From: CAYPZL01 sp964415045
GTDB lineage: Bacteria > Planctomycetota > Phycisphaerae > Sedimentisphaerales > Anaerobacaceae
Length of the DNA: 16,448 bases
Assembly: GCA_964415045.1 (NCBI GenBank)
Contig: CAYPZL010000130.1
Coordinates: 1 to 16,448, forward strand
Direction: 5' to 3'
The notes below the pieces were generated by a model that saw only the letters and a list, made by a program, of their open reading frames with translations, was not told the origin of the DNA and made no database searches. The translations under genes were made by a program, and so were the position numbers. How positions within the stretch are numbered: position 1 is the first letter of the stretch; each line of letters starts with the position of its first letter. Positions 14,274 through 16,448 of this stretch are shown here, in pieces.

Positions 14274-15499
14274 ACAACGGCAAGCAGTATCGAATCGAAC
14301 CGGCAGAGCGAATCAAGCGTCTGCCGCCTTATCTGTTCGGGCGTCTCAACGCGTTGAAGCTCCAGAAGCGACAGCAGGGCGCCGACATCATCGACCTGGG
14401 AATGGGCAACCCGCTGGACAGCGCCCCGCAGATCGTGATCGACAAGCTGTGCGAGGCCGTCCAGGACCCGCGCAACCACCGCTACAGCGCCTCGAAGGGT
14501 ATTAAGGGCCTGCGGCGGGAAATCGCCAAGAAATACGCCAGCAAGTGGCGTGTGGAACTCGACTGGGAGACGGAAGTGCTCGCCTGTATCGGCTCGAAGG
14601 AGGGCTTTAGCCATCTTTGCCTGGCGATGCTGGGCCCGGGCGATACGGCGGTGGTGCCCGATCCGGCCTTCCCGATCCACAACTACGGCGTCGTCCTGGC
14701 CGGCGGAAACGTGATCACCGTCCCCCTGGGCACCGACCAGAAGTTCCTCGATACCATCGCCATGGTCTGCGAGCACCTGTTCCCCAAGCCCAAGCTGCTG
14801 ATCCTGAACTATCCGCACAATCCGACCGCCATGACGGTGGAAGAGGGCTTTTTCGACACCATCGTCGATTTGGCCAAGCGGTTCAAATTCGCGGTCATCC
14901 ATGATTTCGCCTACGGAGAAACGGCTTTCGACGGCTATAAGCCGCCCAGCTTCCTCTCGGCCAAAGGGGCCAAAGACGTCGGCGTCGAGTTCACCACGAT
15001 GAGCAAGCCCTACAACATGGCGGGCTTTCGCGTCGGTTTCGTGGCCGGAAACCGACAGATGATCGAATACCTGGCCACCATCAAGGGCTACTACGACTAC
15101 GGCATCTTCCAGGCGATCCAGATCGCCGGCATCATGGCGATGCGGCACTGCGAGGACACGATCATCGCCCAGAACCAGAAGTACAGTTCCCGGCGAGATG
15201 CCGTCTGCGACGGCCTCGAACGCATCGGGTGGCAGGTGGACAAACCGCGCGCCAGCATGTTCGTCTGGGCCCGCGTCGCCGACGAGCATCTCAACGGCAA
15301 GGGCACCATCGACTACGCGATGGACCTGATGGAGCATGCCGAGGTGGCCATCTCGCCCGGCCGGGCCTTCGGTGAGAACGGCGAGGGCTACATGCGAATC
15401 GCCCTGGTCGAAAACGAACAACGCCTCCGCCAGGCCATCCGCAACATCAGCCGCTTCGTCCAGCAGAAGCCCATCCGAAAGGCCAAAGCCCTCAAATAG
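14261..15499 (+). CDS. alaC: AlaC-like PLP aminotransferase (alanine / possibly LL-diaminopimelate type)
   Basis: A fold-type I aminotransferase of 412 residues, resembling E. coli AlaC in length and in motif order. It begins RIKRLPPYLFGRLNALK, then DIIDLGMGNP, then YSASKGIKGLRREIAK, all close to the AlaC pattern. IGSKEGFSH binds the cofactor phosphate. LNYPHNPTA holds N187, HDFAYGE holds D215 (pyridine nitrogen), MSKPYNMAGFRVGF holds the PLP lysine K249 and R257, and the C-terminal YMRIALVENEQRLRQA has the carboxylate-binding Arg. It probably interconverts alanine and pyruvate with glutamate/2-oxoglutarate. Relatives are often annotated as LL-diaminopimelate aminotransferase, so the substrate is not settled. 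No ribosome site precedes ATG 14261 or ATG 14270. Translation may be leaderless-like or coupled to the small ORF before it. The MITE-like element begins 21 bases after the stop. Confidence 0.88.
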   Translation: MSSMNNGKQYRIEPAERIKRLPPYLFGRLNALKLQKRQQGADIIDLGMGNPLDSAPQIVIDKLCEAVQDPRNHRYSASKGIKGLRREIAKKYASKWRVELDWETEVLACIGSKEGFSHLCLAMLGPGDTAVVPDPAFPIHNYGVVLAGGNVITVPLGTDQKFLDTIAMVCEHLFPKPKLLILNYPHNPTAMTVEEGFFDTIVDLAKRFKFAVIHDFAYGETAFDGYKPPSFLSAKGAKDVGVEFTTMSKPYNMAGFRVGFVAGNRQMIEYLATIKGYYDYGIFQAIQIAGIMAMRHCEDTIIAQNQKYSSRRDAVCDGLERIGWQVDKPRASMFVWARVADEHLNGKGTIDYAMDLMEHAEVAISPGRAFGENGEGYMRIALVENEQRLRQAIRNISRFVQQKPIRKAKALK

Positions 15500-15520
15500 T
15501 GCGGTCCGTTACGGTTGCGC

Positions 15521-15709
15521 TAGTGCTCTGTCGCCGGTCAGACGACGGGTAGCATTCTCGGTGCTGGGTGGCAGCGTCAAGCACCGCTTGGCGATGGTTG
15601 GGCGCGGAACCGCGCGATCCCATCGCCAAGGCCTCCGGCCTTGACATCGAGCTCTTTACAGGTGCCCCCCATGGCCCGATCCATCTTAATTAGCTGCGAC
15701 AGAGCACTA
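15521..15709. mobile_element. MITE-like element, TA-flanked, IS630/Tc1-mariner type ends
   Basis: The 12-base terminal repeats GTGCTCTGTCGC (15523-15534) and GCGACAGAGCAC (15696-15707) are exact inverted copies, and each is flanked outside by TA (15521-15522 and 15708-15709). TA duplication is the mark of IS630/Tc1-mariner transposition. The 185-bp unit has no transposase frame, so it would be moved by an enzyme encoded elsewhere. Its interior is full of secondary structure, listed separately. It lies between the aminotransferase stop and the HEPN gene and could act as a transcription end. Confidence 0.7.
15587..15644. repeat. Nested hairpins inside the MITE-like element
   Basis: CTTGGCGATGG (15587-15597) pairs exactly with CCATCGCCAAG (15620-15630). 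Inside it, after a four-by-four internal loop, GCGCGG pairs with CCGCGC. Directly next to it CAAGGCC/GGCCTTG (15628-15644, loop TCC) forms a second, mutually exclusive hairpin sharing its first bases with the end of the first stem. Such structure is typical of non-coding mobile elements. Confidence 0.65.
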
Positions 15710-15810
15710 AAATGCGTCAAATGTCAAGAGTTGACCCCTCAAGGCCCCCTCAAGGTATGATGCATTATCCCTCACTCTCAGTCCTGCAAGGTGCACCGCC
15801 CCGCGGCTGG

Positions 15811-16344
15811 CTATGGGCATTGCTCATGTGCTCTGGAGATCGCGGGAGCAACGTGATTGATGTAGTACTGCCCAACCTCCGTGACGAAGGAGCAGAGACC
15901 CTTCTGGGAGATTCGGACTTTGAAGTCACAGCCGTTGCGACCGATGTTCCAGAACTCGTAAAGTCCCCGCTGAAGATCAACGATATCGAAGTTGGCGTGC
16001 GCGATGGCGTTACGCATGAACCGAAGGAAGTTGCTACTCTGCATATTTGATTGGCCAATACAGAAATGGAAGCTACCGCGAGAGGCAAATTGAAAATCCG
16101 GCACTCCCTCATGCTGCCACATTTCCCTGGGTATGACCAGCAACCCATAAAGGAGCATTAGGAGTGTTCCCTGGTTCTTCAACTGAAAGCCAGGGCAGTT
16201 CTGAAGCTGGTTGGCCTCTCTAAAATGGTCAAAACAATCCGCTACGCTCACTTGGCCGTCTTGTTCCAGTTGGTCCTGGAAATAGAAGAGAAACTGGCCC
16301 GTGTACCACGCCCACTTTGGAATCTCATCCCGGTACCCATTCAT
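15811..16344 (-). CDS. HEPN-family protein (pEK499_p136-like), possible RNase
   Basis: A 177-residue protein resembling the pEK499_p136-type HEPN domain. The block NQGTLLMLLYGLLVIPREMW (57-76) and the segment FLRFMRNAIAHANFDIVD are family-like. RNAIAH (111-116) is the R-x4-H motif that forms the RNase active site in HEPN proteins. The end (YEFWNIGRNGCDFKVRISQ and then a long helix) fits the same family. HEPN proteins often act as toxins or in phage defence by cutting RNA, usually with a partner antitoxin; none is seen here. ATG 16344 is chosen because GGGAGG lies 6 bases upstream; a GTG at 16368 has no ribosome site. GC content is visibly lower than in the neighbouring genes, and a MITE-like element is next to it, both consistent with acquisition by transfer. 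The 104 bases upstream to the window edge show no gene I can name. Confidence 0.72.
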   Translation of the reverse strand: MNGYRDEIPKWAWYTGQFLFYFQDQLEQDGQVSVADCFDHFREANQLQNCPGFQLKNQGTLLMLLYGLLVIPREMWQHEGVPDFQFASRGSFHFCIGQSNMQSSNFLRFMRNAIAHANFDIVDLQRGLYEFWNIGRNGCDFKVRISQKGLCSFVTEVGQYYINHVAPAISRAHEQCP

Positions 16345-16448
16345 GGTTCGCCTCCCGAATTCGTTCACGCTAATCCAACGACGGCAGTGCGTCGACTAGT
16401 CCCAAAACAAGCGTGTTGTTCGATGCTGGGATGAGTTGCGGGCGGCGG

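Noticed and set aside
14255..15421. Reverse-strand open frame of 388 codons
   Set aside because: It is antisense to the AlaC-like aminotransferase, whose catalytic motifs are all present.
15581..15630. Possible CRISPR-like repeat, considered because of nested palindromes
   Set aside because: There is one copy only, with no regular spacing; the palindromes lie inside a TA-flanked element and are better explained as MITE structure.
15710..15760. TTGACC ... TATGAT as a promoter, with CCCCTCAAGG directly repeated between the boxes
   Set aside because: The spacer is 19 bases, no plus-strand gene follows, and the region lies at the 3' end of the reverse-strand HEPN gene.
16345..16448. Reverse-strand frame entering from the right edge (ends at TGA 16365-16367)
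   Set aside because: Only about 27 codons are visible and nothing is recognisable, so it cannot be called a gene end.

Overview
The window is GC-rich bacterial DNA, densely packed with short intergenic gaps. Most starts are preceded by AAAGGAG- or GGGAGG-type ribosome sites, and several sigma-70-like TTGaca/TATAAT promoters can be read. The gene content suggests Planctomycetota, perhaps the Phycisphaerae: a DUF4954 beta-helix protein next to nagB, a small zinc-ribbon membrane protein, an S9 peptidase lipoprotein, a degenerate PGRP-fold protein, and a remnant that looks like the start of a methionine synthase. This assignment is an inference from familiar protein flavour, not from a marker gene.

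Layout. 1-1325 (-) is threonine synthase, cut by the window edge. It is divergent from a DUF429 protein (+), which is followed by a zinc-ribbon membrane protein (+). rmuC (-) is divergent from a HAD-family hydrolase (+). Positions 5048-5307 hold two overlapping gene relics, one resembling the start of a homocysteine methyltransferase and one resembling the start of an ASCH domain. They lie directly upstream of a probable two-gene operon: an exported O-methyltransferase and an APC-type amino-acid permease. Positions 7468-8125 (-) hold a broken S9 peptidase whose middle is deleted. After about 450 bases without a gene come a PGRP-fold protein lacking its catalytic residues (-) and, divergent from it, DUF4954 plus nagB (+). 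These end at a perfect 15-bp hairpin shared with a convergent parvulin-type peptidyl-prolyl isomerase lipoprotein (-). An AlaC-like aminotransferase (+) follows. The right end is accessory DNA: a 189-bp TA-flanked MITE-like element and an orphan HEPN-family protein (-) of visibly lower GC.

Functionally most of the window is housekeeping: amino-acid synthesis (thrC, the AlaC-like enzyme), amino-acid transport, amino-sugar catabolism (nagB), DNA maintenance (rmuC) and envelope protein folding (PPIase). I see no complete, obviously new multi-gene system. The points most worth following are the MITE plus HEPN island, the DUF4954-nagB linkage, the secreted methyltransferase with an altered metal site, and three separate gene relics in a short stretch of chromosome.
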